Below are positions 21,101-32,149 of a DNA stretch of 64,000 nucleotides, one piece after another (position 1 is the stretch's first letter; the number at the start of each line of letters is the position of its first letter). This DNA comes from Fagopyrum homotropicum (lineage: Eukaryota > Streptophyta > Magnoliopsida > Caryophyllales > Polygonaceae). Location: contig BSWB01000001.1 in assembly GCA_033239125.1 (NCBI GenBank), positions 112,276,916-112,340,915 of the forward strand, written 5' to 3'. The position numbers and the translations under genes are program-made. Below the pieces are notes generated by a model that saw only the letters and a program-made list of their open reading frames with translations, made no database searches and had not been told where the DNA came from.

Positions 21101-23479
21101 TTTTAATGATGTGGCATTAGTTTCTGTTATACTAGTCTCTTTAGTTTTATTGTATGACTGCTTTTTTGCTTTCTAGTATGTGTCTGTTAGTTTCTGGTAT
21201 GCTTCTAATATAACTTCTGGTATGAGTTTTTGTTTTAGTTTTCTGGTATGAATGCTTTATTACTTTCTGGTACGTGTCTGTTTGTTTCTGGTTTTTGTTT
21301 TATCTTAATTCTGGTATAAGTTTTGTCTTACATTCTTGTATTAGTTTTAATATGTTTTGCTGGTTATGATCTTTTGAATCTTGTTTCTTGTGTATATTGT
21401 TATGTTTTGTTTGGTTTCTGTTTCTGGTATGTTTATCATTTACTTAATTTATTTTTCTAATGTAGGGCTCCATCTAAGAAGTCTAAGAAAAAACAGATTG
21501 TTGAGGAAGTTGAATATGTATTTATATTATCATACCAAAATTCTTAATTTTTACAAAATTTGTTCTATTGTTTTAGCCCCGAAGAAGGCATGCTCGCATT
21601 GGCTACATCCCCAGTTATTGGTGTTGCACCTTCTAACTCTGTTGGGATTGTTGTTGCTCCAAAAATGGATACGATTGTCCCTATAGATGCTTTGGTTGCA
21701 CCACCTCTGCAAGATCCCACCACCTCCAATGTAGAAGATGTGGTTGCACCACCTCTCCCTGATCCCACCACCTCCACCACAGAAGCTGTGGTTGCACCAC
21801 CTGTCCCTGATCCCACCACCTCCACTATTTCTACCACAAACAGCTAATTTTTATTTTACATACCATAATTTATTAGTTTCAAATGCTTATTTGATATCGC
21901 ATTCGTAATCTTTTACTATGTTAATGTATAGGGTGCCTGATTGGGTTGACGATTTAAAGAAACAAATACAAACCCAAAATCAACTGATTTCTAAGTTGGT
22001 CAAGAAGGTTGAGCAACAAGATGCGACTATCAACCAAGTTGTTATGAGGCAGAAGACACAAACTTTGACGCAACACAGAATAGAAAGTCAATGTTTCAGT
22101 AAAAATCCCCAAGCCACCCAAGCATAATTTTTTGAGCAAAAAGGATAGAGATGCTTTTTATGCTTGGTACCTTAACCCAAAGACTAAAAAAAAATTTATT
22201 ACTGGATTTCAACATTCAGCAAATAAAGAACACTTCAAGCTCTTACTCCAAAAAACTGGCTGGTTGTGGGATTATGTAAGTTAATACTAACCTTACTTTT
22301 GTTTAAGTTAATAATTTCTGGTATGATGTTTTCTGGTATGACTTTCTAAAACTAGCTACTGATATGTTTCTGGTAAGATGTTGAGTGTACATTTTGTTTT
22401 TAAAATTCCTGGTATGATGTGTTGTACTGCTTTCTGGTATGAGCTAGTTGTATAAGAGTCTGGTATGACTTTATTTTTGCTTCTTTTATTTTGTTTTCTG
22501 GTATTATGTATTTCATTAGTTTTATGGTATGTCATTCTTTCATTTTGCCATACATTATCATTTGACTTCCTTAGATAATTTATTGCTTGAGCTTTATGGT
22601 ATTTATTTATGTTTTGTGTTTTTGGTATGATGTGTTTTCATGTATGTGTATCTTGCCTGATGGTTTTCATGTCTTGAATTCTGGTATGAAATTTTTATAT
22701 TTTTCTGGTATTATTCTCATATGAACTCTGGTATTGAATTATTAGTTTTTTTTCCTACTTTACAACAACTGGATGAAATGATTACATACCTCCGAAAAGC
22801 TGTACTTGAGTATCCAGAGGTTTATGGCCGTATTACCATTCTTCCCGTACTATTTGTCGACTACTTCAACGATGTGCGTTATAAACAATTCTTAGAGTCG
22901 AAAACTACAGGGACTTTTAATTACGGTGAAGAAATTGCAGGCTATATATTTGGACTTGATCCCCCTTTTTTAGCAAGAGTTTTTATGGAGTCGATACAAT
23001 ATACACTGCCATCAACACATGTGGTAAACACTGGATAGCACTACAGATTGATTTAATTAAATGGTGTGTTGTTGTATATGACTCAATTGTGGATTGTATG
23101 TCTGATGGGGATTTGAAAGCTTTGCTCAACCCATTCCTTGTTATGTTTCCTCACATTCTGAAACTTCATGGACAATTTGAGAGGTTTGGGGACAATCTTG
23201 ATAAGCCATTGGATTATGTTCGAAAGACAGCCAAAGAAGTTCCACAGAACAACCCAAGGTGATTTCTACAATACTACTCATATGTTTCTGGTATGTTCAT
23301 TAGTATGATATTTTTGAAAAACACTTATATAATCTGTTGTCTACAATTGCAGTGGTAGCTGTGGTGTATTCACAATCAAGCACATTCGGTATTTGTCATC
23401 TGGACGAACTGATTTGTCAAACATGTCAAGAATGGGTCCCAACTTTCAGGGAACAATTTTGTTCTATTTTGTACCATAG
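18144..23479 (+). pseudogene. DUF1985 / Ulp1-like (C48) cysteine protease gene carried by the Mutator-like element
   Basis: Several exons are readable: an N-terminal low-complexity part (to about 18,459), a short exon (about 19,021-19,063), the DUF1985-type exons 19,142-19,407 and 19,513-19,911 (from YRFDDIPKY to LSGFPLAFQ), 20,593-20,830, a Pro/Thr repeat (21,686-21,832), a coiled coil near 21,940-22,120, and the protease (22,755-23,258 and 23,353-23,479). Catalytic residues are visible: His in KHWIAL (23,029-23,031), Asp in VYDS (23,080-23,082), Gln in VPQNN and Cys in GSCGVF (23,360-23,362). Ulp1 enzymes remove SUMO from proteins; a role for the transposon copy is unknown. Breaks: a G7 run at about 20,816-20,822 shifts the frame, and a second shift falls near 22,983. 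The first exon start is uncertain. Confidence 0.75.
21686..21832 (+). repeat. Three 48-51 bp coding repeats
   Basis: Three tandem units encode VVAPPLPDPTTS-type repeats (17, 16 and 16 codons) in the Ulp1-like gene. It is a Pro/Thr-rich linker between the DUF1985 part and the coiled coil. Confidence 0.85.
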
Positions 23480-24118
23480 GGAGTGGGTGAAACCCCACGA
23501 GTCCCTTTGAAACTAAATCTGTCCTAAATGATGTAGTTGACTCTTGATAAATTGATATTTTGGTATTGACTCACTCCGTTGCAATATATTAACTCTTTTG
23601 TAATATGATCTTGTTTATGAATCAATAACAAGTATTCTGTTAATATAGTTTCTTTACCAGAAGTGTTTAAGTTGTGATTTAGGATTCTGGTATTTCATTT
23701 AAGTCCCTCTGGTATGACTATATCTGGTATGTTTTTCTTATTTGTTATGCTTCTGGTATGATTGGTTTTCATATATGTGCCTCTGGTATGAGTTATTACT
23801 TACTAGAAATGTTGATTTTGTGATTTTATGGTATGACTTACTGCATTAGTATTTCTGGTTTGTGTTTCTTGTAGTTTTTTTTATCTATTTGATTCTGGTA
23901 TGATTATTTGTTTACCAGAAACGTTTAATTTGTTATTTTATGGTATGATTTATTACTTGAGTTTCTGGTATGCATATATATATATAGCCTGATGGTAATT
24001 CTTTTATTGGATTCTGGTATGAGTTTTTTACTTAGTTTTTGTTATTACCTGTTGTTTTGCTTTTGGTATGAGGACATTTACACATAAAAGAAACATATAT
24101 TTATATAGTAACTGTTTT

Positions 24119-27100
24119 CTACATATCTGATAATGACAAATAATCAAAATTTGTATTTCTGGTATGTGTCTTCATTCTTTCTCCATTGGTTGATTTCGAT
24201 AAGTTTTTTTTGTTATGGCCTACCCTGCCGCAACAGCTGCATTTCTTCTTCTTGCTTCCATCCATTGATCCCCGTATCCTAGCTTTAGGCAATCTTTCGG
24301 TTCTCTTCCGCTTTATAGGAGGGTTGCATTCAATAGATGTAATGCAACTTGGAATATTTAAATTCTCATGATCTACGATTGGGTATATTGTCTCCTCATA
24401 TGTCATCTTTCAATATTCGGTGCTGTAATAATTACTTACCAGAGATGCCGGATTCATTTTTGCCATCTTTGTTGCACCTATTGCATGAATACACGGTATT
24501 TCCTCAATATCAAATTCCTTGTAAGTGCAACTCTTATCCACTAAAAATACAACTTCCCTTTCCTGGTTTCATTGTACCTCAAACAACATCCTTTTCGCAT
24601 CAAGCACGTAGTATCCATACTTTGTTGCCTCCCCATATTTAGCTTGTATTAGGGCATCGACGTTTGGTGTTGTCATTTCTGTACATGATTCAACACTTTG
24701 CCTTCGCGTTGCAAACCATCTACCCACCGTCTGTCTGATAACATCAATGAGGGCAAGCAGTGGAAAATCCCTTGCATCACACATTACACTATTTATACAT
24801 TCTGCATTGTTACTTGCCATAATGTTGTAACGTTTGGCGTTGCAAACAGCTTGGGACCAAGCAGCAAATCCAATTTCTTCCAACAGCTGCGCAACTACTA
24901 CCTTCTCCTACAAACATTAGCACGTACACATGAAGTTATATACAATACCAGAAAAAACATACCAGACACCTAACATGTTTCAATACCAGAAAAAGGTAAT
25001 ACCATAATCATTGCTCATCAATGATAATGTTCAATACCATAAACATATCATGTATGATATCAGAAACGATCACAAAAAGCATACCAGAATTCATACCAAA
25101 GATTAAATGTAATACTAGAAATGATAATGTTCATACAACAAACCTAACATGCGTTCATACCAGAAACATTCATACCAAGTTCACTATTAGTGAGAGATAA
25201 GGGACAATACCAAAACTGAAATAAACCACCAGAAATGAAATACCAGAAGCATAATATGATTGCATACCAAAAAAATAATATAAACCAGAATAAACATACC
25301 ATATTTATATTTTCAAACAGTTCAAGACACTTATCCTTTTTGTAGCACCTAGCTGCATCCACAAACATTTGTTGAACTATATTCTTGGTTGACTTTTTCT
25401 TGATGTTCCCTTTCAAGTGGTACATGCAAACTCCATGAGATGGTTTTGTGTAGTGCTTAGCAATACCATTCTTGATTGACATGTGTCTGTCCGACATAAA
25501 TAGTTATTCCTCGCTGTCAGGGACAAACTTGTGTAAATGATTGAAGAAAAAATTATACGAGTCATCACATTCACGGTCAACAATCGCAAATGCTAGCGGG
25601 TATATTTGTTGGTTTGCATCTTGCGTTGTTGCAAGCAATATCACCCCACCATATCGTCCTTTTAAAATTGTTCCGTCAACTGATATAACCTTAAACAACA
25701 ACAACAATCACCAATCAATTAGTTTTCTGGTATACCAGAAAAGGATAATACTCATACCAGAAACTTAATTGTTCATATATATCACTATACCAGAAACTGA
25801 GCTTGTAATTAAATCAGAAATGATATTACCAGAAGTACATTTATCTAACAATACGAGACACTGAACTAGAAAAGAGCATACTAGAAACATAATTATACTG
25901 CTTACCAGAAACATAACTTTACTACCAGAATCTATATCATTCATGCATAATTGATAATACCAAAGGCATAAGTTTATTAAATACCAGAATAAGGATTATA
26001 CCTTTCTCATTACTGAATATCCTTTGGTTGATTGTCCCAAAGCAAAGAAGACATACTTGAATTTGTTTTCATCATCCAATTACAGTGCTACAATAGTGTT
26101 CGGATTTGCCTCTTGCAATCGATGTAAGTACACCGGCACACCCTTGTAGTTCTCTTCATTTGTTCCTCTTATATTGTCCTTGACAACCTCTTGTGCCATC
26201 CAACATTTCCAGTAGCTACCTTCTAAACAATGCTCGTTTCTCAAAATTCCAATAATTGTCTTAGGCTTGGGGAGTTTGTGTGTATTAGCATACCTGAATA
26301 ACATAAACAATATGATTTTAATGTAGTTCATACCAGAATGGAAGAAAACAATATAGAATTAAATATTATATGTGATAATAAGCAATGGACTTACATTTTT
26401 GCAACTATTTCAGCAATGACAGGATATGAGTCCTTTTTGCGGTAATTTCTCCTTGTATGGAATGAACAAGTGTGCTCTCTGGTATACTTTGTTTGTGTAA
26501 ACACTTTTGATTTCTTGATTTTTGAGAACCGCACGCGTCACTTACAATCTTTATCTAGACATTGCGCAAGAATAGCAAGCTTGATAGACTTTGTTATTTT
26601 GTATTGTGTACATTCGGCAACAACATTCAAACACAATGCATTTTTCACTGCGTTTTTATCCTTGAACTTTTGACCAAGCTTAAGACCCCATTGAGTTTCT
26701 TCAGGTTGAACTTCAGTGATTGCATAGCTATTCTCGGTTTCTATTTCAGTCACACTGGAGCAGGAACAATGGCAGTGTATGGATGATATTCATTAATTTC
26801 TTCAATTTCTGGTATAACAATTCTAGACTTTAATCTCACACACAATGACACACTCCAACATGGTTGAGTCAATTGATTAACTTCAACAAAATCCTCGAAA
26901 TCTTCTACCGTCTCAATATCAAACGGTTGCAATGCTTCATTTAAGGTATTCTTGTATGTAAGTTCCAATTTGTTCAATGTCTCATCTACTTGAAAACGTT
27001 TGACAATCAACATCCTAATTTCTAGTATGCTAACTGGATCTCCCACATTGATGGGTTTGCACACTACTTTATCCCCTATATATGTCCATTCATTGTCCAC

Positions 27101-27157
27101 AGATTTCCATTCTTCTCCACAATAAACTACAATTTGTAAATGAGCCATGCCTAACAA
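24119..27157 (-). pseudogene. mudrA-type Mutator transposase pseudogene
   Basis: Exons read right to left. The N-terminal part is 27,157-26,750; the MuDR DNA-binding-type region is 26,753-26,400 (GLKLGQKFKDKNAVKNAL); 26,294-26,002 follows. The DDE core is in 25,707-25,300 (SVDGTILKGRYGG, MSDRHMSI) and 24,883-24,569 (SNNAECINS), so both Asp and the Glu are kept. A SWIM-type zinc finger lies near 24,540-24,430 (SCTYKEF...PCIHAIG), then a C-terminal CCHC-like knuckle (24,290-24,240, CSCCGRVGHNKK) missing its last Cys. Breaks: a TG duplication at 26,750-26,755 shifts the frame, and in-frame stops stand near 26,538, 26,080, 25,504 and 24,569. The enzyme would have cut and moved the element; this copy cannot. 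Confidence 0.85.
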
Positions 27158-27189
27158 GTTCTGTATATACCAGAAAAAAACTATTATAA

Positions 27190-27680
27190 GTATACCAAAA
27201 GTTAAAGTATACCAGAATTATGCACATCATCACAAATACCAAAAGTTAAAGTATACCAGAATTATGCACATCATCGCAAATACCAAAAGTTAAAGTATAC
27301 TAGAATTATGCACAACACCACAAATACCAGAAGTTAAAGTATACCAGAATTATGCACAACACCACAAATACCAAAAGTTCAAGTATACCAAAATTATGCA
27401 CAACACCACAAATATCAGAAGTTCAAGTATACCAGAAGTTAAAGTATACCAGAATTATGCACAACACCATAAATACCAGAAGTTCAAGTATACCAGAAGT
27501 TAAAGTATACCAAAATTGTGCACAACACCACAAATACCAGAAGTTCTAGTATACCAGAAGTTAAAGTATACCAAAACTATGCACAACAACACAAATACCA
27601 AAAGATCAAGTATATCAGGCGTTCAAGTATACCAGAATTATGCACAACACCACAAATACCAGAATTTCAAGTATACCACA
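27190..27680. repeat. About 44-bp minisatellite, around ten units
   Basis: Units of the type 'agttaaagtataccagaa' plus 'ttatgcacaacaccacaaatacc' repeat in tandem, with some units containing only the first half. The unit contains the reverse complement of TTCTGGTATG, so it looks like a local expansion of the dispersed motif just upstream of the transposase start. Confidence 0.9.
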
Positions 27681-28336
27681 AGTCATTCAAATCATTATAC
27701 CAGAGAGTTAATGATACCTGATAGACAATTATCATATTGCAAAAGAGATTATACCATAACTCATTAATTCATACCAGAATTAAGAAAACAAACTAGCAAT
27801 AATGTTCATACCAGAATCGATTATCAAATTGATATCATAACAGAGAAAATCCAAATGTAATGGACAGAACCAAAAATTGAAATCATAAGACACTCATTCA
27901 TACCAGAAACATATTTTAAAACAAAACCAAATCTAACGACACCTTATACTAGAAATACAAGAATAATTTGATCAAAATTTCACAATGGTGAACAAAATAC
28001 TAGAATAATATTGCTAAAAGATGGCGAGAGAGAGAGTAGAATATTGTGAGAGAGATACCTGGTTAGATCGAAGCGATTTCTGGTATTTGAAGTGTTGAAC
28101 TACAATTCGATTGCGTTGTATTCGTTTCTGGTGTTTGATCGATTGATACCAGAGAAGATTGCAAGATCGATGTCGATTGTGAGAGAGAAGAGAGAAAATA
28201 GATCGATTGATACCAGAGAAGCTTACGAGAGGAGAAGATTGTGAGATCGAGATCGAGATCGAGATCGAGAGGAGGAGAAGAATGGATTAAGATGGCTTTC
28301 CTTGAGCATAACAGAAAAGAGAGAGAATAATTGAAA

Positions 28337-28398
28337 TTGGATTGTGTCCGAGAGTTACTAGTATTGTTATCGATTTTATGAGTATTATAATAACACGA

Positions 28399-28457
<59 letters not shown>

Positions 28458-28593
28458 TAATGGAAAAAAATAAAGATAGTGAATTTAAATAGTGAATGTA
28501 TAGTTTAGTTAGATTCGGTTAGTTAGGAATAATTCAAATTGGATTGTGTCCACAGTTACTAGGTTTGTTATCGATTTTATGATTATTATAATA

Positions 28594-28648
<55 letters not shown>

Positions 28649-28665
28649 TAATAGAAAAAATAAAA
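28337..28665. repeat. Tandem duplication with (AT)n in each copy
   Basis: A segment of about 130 bp (from 'attggattgtgtcc' through 'taatattataat') occurs at 28,337-28,470 and again at 28,529-28,665. Each copy carries its own AT microsatellite (28,404-28,451; (CA)n(TA)n 28,592-28,642) at the same internal position. Confidence 0.85.
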
Positions 28666-28784
28666 ATTTGAGTTTAAAAAAAATTCAGCTTGCGATGAGA
28701 AACATTAGAGAGAAGAGGAAGAGAGCAACGAGACTTGTCACAACATCCGCCCGTCCAGAGCCTACAGCTCGATGAGTTAAAAAA

Positions 28785-29147
28785 AAAGATATCCTACACT
28801 AGTGTGGCTCCATCTCAAGTCTGGGCTTCACAACATGCTCCAAGACATTTGTAGTTGTAGTTTGATGTTTTTATGCTTATTTTGTTTTTATTACCCTTGA
28901 GTTATGTTTATTTTGTTTTTATTACACTTGAGAGTATGTTTATTTTGATTTTAAATACACCTAAGTTTCAATCAACTATCTAAAACGACTAAAACATGAT
29001 GACAATAATATATCAAAACGGCTAAAACATGATGATAAACCAATTTTTGAAAACGACTGAAACATGATGTCAAAAACATATGAAAACGGCTAAAACATGA
29101 TGACAAACTAATTTTTGAAAACGACTAAAGATATCCTACACTAGTGT
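28785..29147. repeat. 21-bp direct repeats around a small tandem repeat
   Basis: The same 21 bp (containing GATATCCTACACTAGTGT) occur at 28,785-28,805 and 29,127-29,147. Between them two units of about 75 bp, each with 'acgactaaaacatgatgacaa' and 'aaaacggctaaaacatgatg', stand in tandem (about 28,980-29,128). Confidence 0.8.
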
Positions 29148-31888
29148 CTTCGACTCCCGATGCCCGACGAAACTCCTCATAACGAGCTATCCTTACAATG
29201 AACGGTGTATCCCATCCATCAACACTTGGATCGTGGTATTGTTTCCAAGCTTCACTCAACAACGGTAACGGGGCATCATCTTTTTACCATACCTACAAAT
29301 ATGAAATTACAAAAAATGGTTAGTGAATATTGAGTTTAAATACAATAAATTGATTGAAAGTAAAATGTCGACCTACCGGCACAAAGTGTGTGCTGTTATA
29401 TATAAACGCTATCGAACAAATGACTGTATGGGCCTCTTGGTTAGAAATGGTGGTTGTCATAGGTAGGATTGTCGCTGGGATGTTCCCAAGGACAACCAAT
29501 GCAATCTTATAATAGGTGGCTGCTGCACATGCGATAATCGGTATTTTCATCCAATGTTATTCTGTACACGGAGACTTACTCGTCCAATAAACGTTTTGAA
29601 GGACTTGGTCAAACTGATTGAGGATGGTACACTGCAAAGATTAAATAGTAAGATTACGTTAAATCATGAATTATAATTAAAACTAAACTATAACCGGAAT
29701 AATAAATACCTTTGAATACAATGCTCTTCTCGAATTAACTCCATAAGCATATCCCTCTGTATTATCAAGTAATCTTCATCCGAGAATCACAAAATCACGG
29801 AAATTTCTCTATATCCACAGTGGTCGTCTCCTCGTACATCCCTTGCTCTCGATACAATAGGATCCATGAACTTTGGAAAATCTTCTTCTCTTCAACAAAA
29901 TCCGGCATGCGCAGGTTGTTTTCCTTTACGACGCGCCCTACTCGTAGGAGTCAACTCCGGTGTAGAATCTACATCTTCAGCTTTCTTCCCTTTCGGCCGC
30001 CCAGGACCACGTGTAGCAGAATGCTCAAAAGAACTGGGCTCTCTTCTTGTTGATCTCGGGGTTGGAGGTCATCCTTTTGCCTTGGCCTTCTATGCCGGCT
30101 CCTTCATCGTCGTACCCCCGGGGTTTTGCATTTCCTCCAGAAAAGATGCAATCTTATCTTGCTCATCCGGGCTTAACATATTTGAGTCCATTCTTTCTCT
30201 AAACTTGTTCAGCGTCGCTTGACTCGAGTTCGAACGATCACCACCACCACCACCACCACCACCATCACCACCACCATCGGAAAAATTAACCAGATTCTAG
30301 TGAACTTGCTTCCAAAATGGGTGTATCTGAGACAAATAGATAGGTCTATGAGCCCGGATTACTAGCCTAAAGTCATGCACACATGGAACTCCATGAACCT
30401 CTCTCCAATAACTATCCCGACACCCTTCATCATCTCTTGTATGTCTAGCCTTGGTGTAATTATTCCACAAGAGCGTGAAACACTCGTTTGTTACGTAGTC
30501 GCGGAGCAAGTCAAATATCGGTATACACACCTACAAAAAAAGGTTTATTACAAAACGAATAAATGTTTAACAATGTTTACATCAAGTCAAATTTCGGTAT
30601 ACACACCTCTCGTGGAATCCTCTCCCGTGACATCTCTAGAGAAGCTTGTAACTTCTGGACTTGATCCATGACCATCAAATGTATGCTATCACAAACCAAC
30701 TGAAATCCTCCAACACTAGAATCTAGTATTTGTTTCAACAATTTGTGCGCGGACTCATACCTAATAAAAGGTTTATTACAAAAAACGAAGAAATGTTTAA
30801 CAATGTAGTGAATGTTTAAATAACTTACGCATTTGTCGTTTGTGTGCTGAAATGATGATGTAGATCAGTCCAAGTTCGAACGATTGCCTCCTTGTACGGG
30901 TCAAGCCAAGTCGTCTCGAGATAGGTCATTAACCTCGGAGATGATAACGAATAGTCTCATATTTTCAGCAAACGGCATTGGTAGCTTCCATTGGATCTCG
31001 ACTCGAACAAGGCATGACAATGGAATATGAAGACGGCTTCCGCTTCCTTATTGCGCAAAACAAGGGCCGCTCTATTAACTATGTTGCACTTTATATGAAA
31101 CGTGGACGATATATGCTTCACATCGGGAAATACTACACGCAGGGCGCTTATAAGACCAAGCTCACGATAAGTGGCAATCACCTCCGGCGCCTTTCCGTAA
31201 CATAAATAACGGACCCTCCTCAAAGCCCACTCGTAGTGATCTCTATTCTCCTGTGCCATGAATACAAAAGCAATTGCGAATGTCTTCTTGGTACTAGTGA
31301 TGCCTACGATCTCCAACAATGGAATGTTGTATCTTAAAGTAATACAAAACAACGATTAAGTTACAACCATGATTTTTAATGACCAACACCATATTTTGCG
31401 TTTGCCACATACTGAGCCCACCCCAATAAGTTCTCTCTATCCTAAAATATCCGTGAAGCTCAAATTTTGACGAATAATCGGTACCGAGAGCACGAAAATA
31501 TTCCAGATCCTAAATAAAAATAACATAGAGTATTATTTTAAAAATACACATATTTTATTCTTAAATGTCTAAACTACAATTCCGATTCTCTATTCTTAAA
31601 TGTCTAAAACTACAGTTTCGATTCTCTATTCTTAAATGTCTAAAACTACATTTTTGATTCTCTATTCTAACACTGCTAATGCTATAATTCCGATTCTCTA
31701 TTCTAACATTGCTAATTCTACAATTCCGACTAAATAAAATAACATAAAGTAAAATATAAATGAGTTTGTACACTTACTTCAAGTTGTGCGAGAATTTCTT
31801 CCGGATCACTGTATTTTTCAATATTGAACGGCATAATAGAGCTTTCACTATCGGATTCTACATCTCCTTCTTTGGAAAACGACGACAT
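29140..31888 (-). pseudogene. Mutator-type transposase with C-terminal OTU-like cysteine protease (decayed)
   Basis: An ATG at 31,888 opens a clean 37-codon first exon ending at a GTAAGTG donor (31,778). Next come a short exon (about 31,508-31,380, with a frameshift before WAQYVANAKYG) and the transposase core 31,343-30,960 (YNIPLLEIVGITST, FPDVKHISSTFHIKC). At the usual second-Asp position the sequence reads TYREL, so that Asp is replaced by Tyr. A SWIM-like part (VHGVPCVHDFRL, near 30,390) and a poly-Gly tract follow. Then an OTU-like module: GDDHCGYREI (about 29,805-29,830), and NSTHFVPV (about 29,380-29,405) as the His motif. OTU enzymes cleave ubiquitin chains. Several stops and shifts break the frame. 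Confidence 0.7.
30238..30286. repeat. (CAC/CCA)n trinucleotide tract
   Basis: Trinucleotide repeat that encodes a run of Gly on the minus strand, between the transposase and OTU parts of the pseudogene. Confidence 0.9.
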
Positions 31889-32042
31889 TTTAACGGATTT
31901 CTTTCTTTACGTTGTTGTGGTTTGGATGTAAGTGAATGATACAATGATTTGACATGTTATTATATAGGCTCCAAAATTTTTCAACGACTATAATTTACAA
32001 TGGCTAAAATCTCCAACGGTCCTTTTTTTAAATTAATAACGG

Positions 32043-32085
32043 GCAGAAGGAGGCGGAGGCGGAGACGGAGTCCGCCTCCTTCTGC
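32043..32085. repeat. GC-rich perfect inverted repeat (15-bp arms, 13-bp loop)
   Basis: GCAGAAGGAGGCGGA (32,043-32,057) and TCCGCCTCCTTCTGC (32,071-32,085) are exact reverse complements, in a GC-rich island of about 100 bp within AT-rich sequence. It may be an element terminus or a foldback relic. Confidence 0.85.
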
Positions 32086-32149
32086 GTGCGAGCGGACTCC
32101 GCCTATGTCAAGGCGGATGTCCGCCCGAATAGTACCCCTGAAAGGATTA

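Larger units (their letters stand above)
18470..28160. repeat. Dispersed TTCTGGTATG motif, polarised with transcription
   Basis: Dozens of copies of TTCTGGTATG and close variants (tctggtatt, tctagtatg) lie in introns and spacers, spaced irregularly every 15-80 bp. From about 18.5 to 24.17 kb they read forward on the plus strand. From about 24.95 to 28.16 kb nearly all read as the reverse complement (cataccagaa). They are thus in sense orientation for both convergent genes. Exons are largely free of them. Confidence 0.9.
17940..28500. mobile_element. Degenerate Mutator-like element with convergent Ulp1-protease and mudrA-type genes
   Basis: Two gene remnants face each other: a DUF1985/Ulp1-like gene (+, about 18.1-23.5 kb) and a mudrA-like transposase (-, 27.2-24.1 kb). 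Plant Mutator-like elements that carry Ulp1-type genes, including the 'Kaonashi' group that often lacks long terminal inverted repeats, have this gene content. I could not fix the ends. A weak inverted match (CATTCACTA... near 18,023 and 28,490) is only suggestive. Both genes contain stops and frameshifts, so the element is inactive. Its non-exonic sequence carries many TTCTGGTATG motifs. Confidence 0.7.

Noticed and set aside
18830..28160. TTCTGGTATG array as a CRISPR array or satellite
   Set aside because: Spacing is irregular, copies are degenerate, and they occupy plant introns. No direct-repeat/spacer structure is present.
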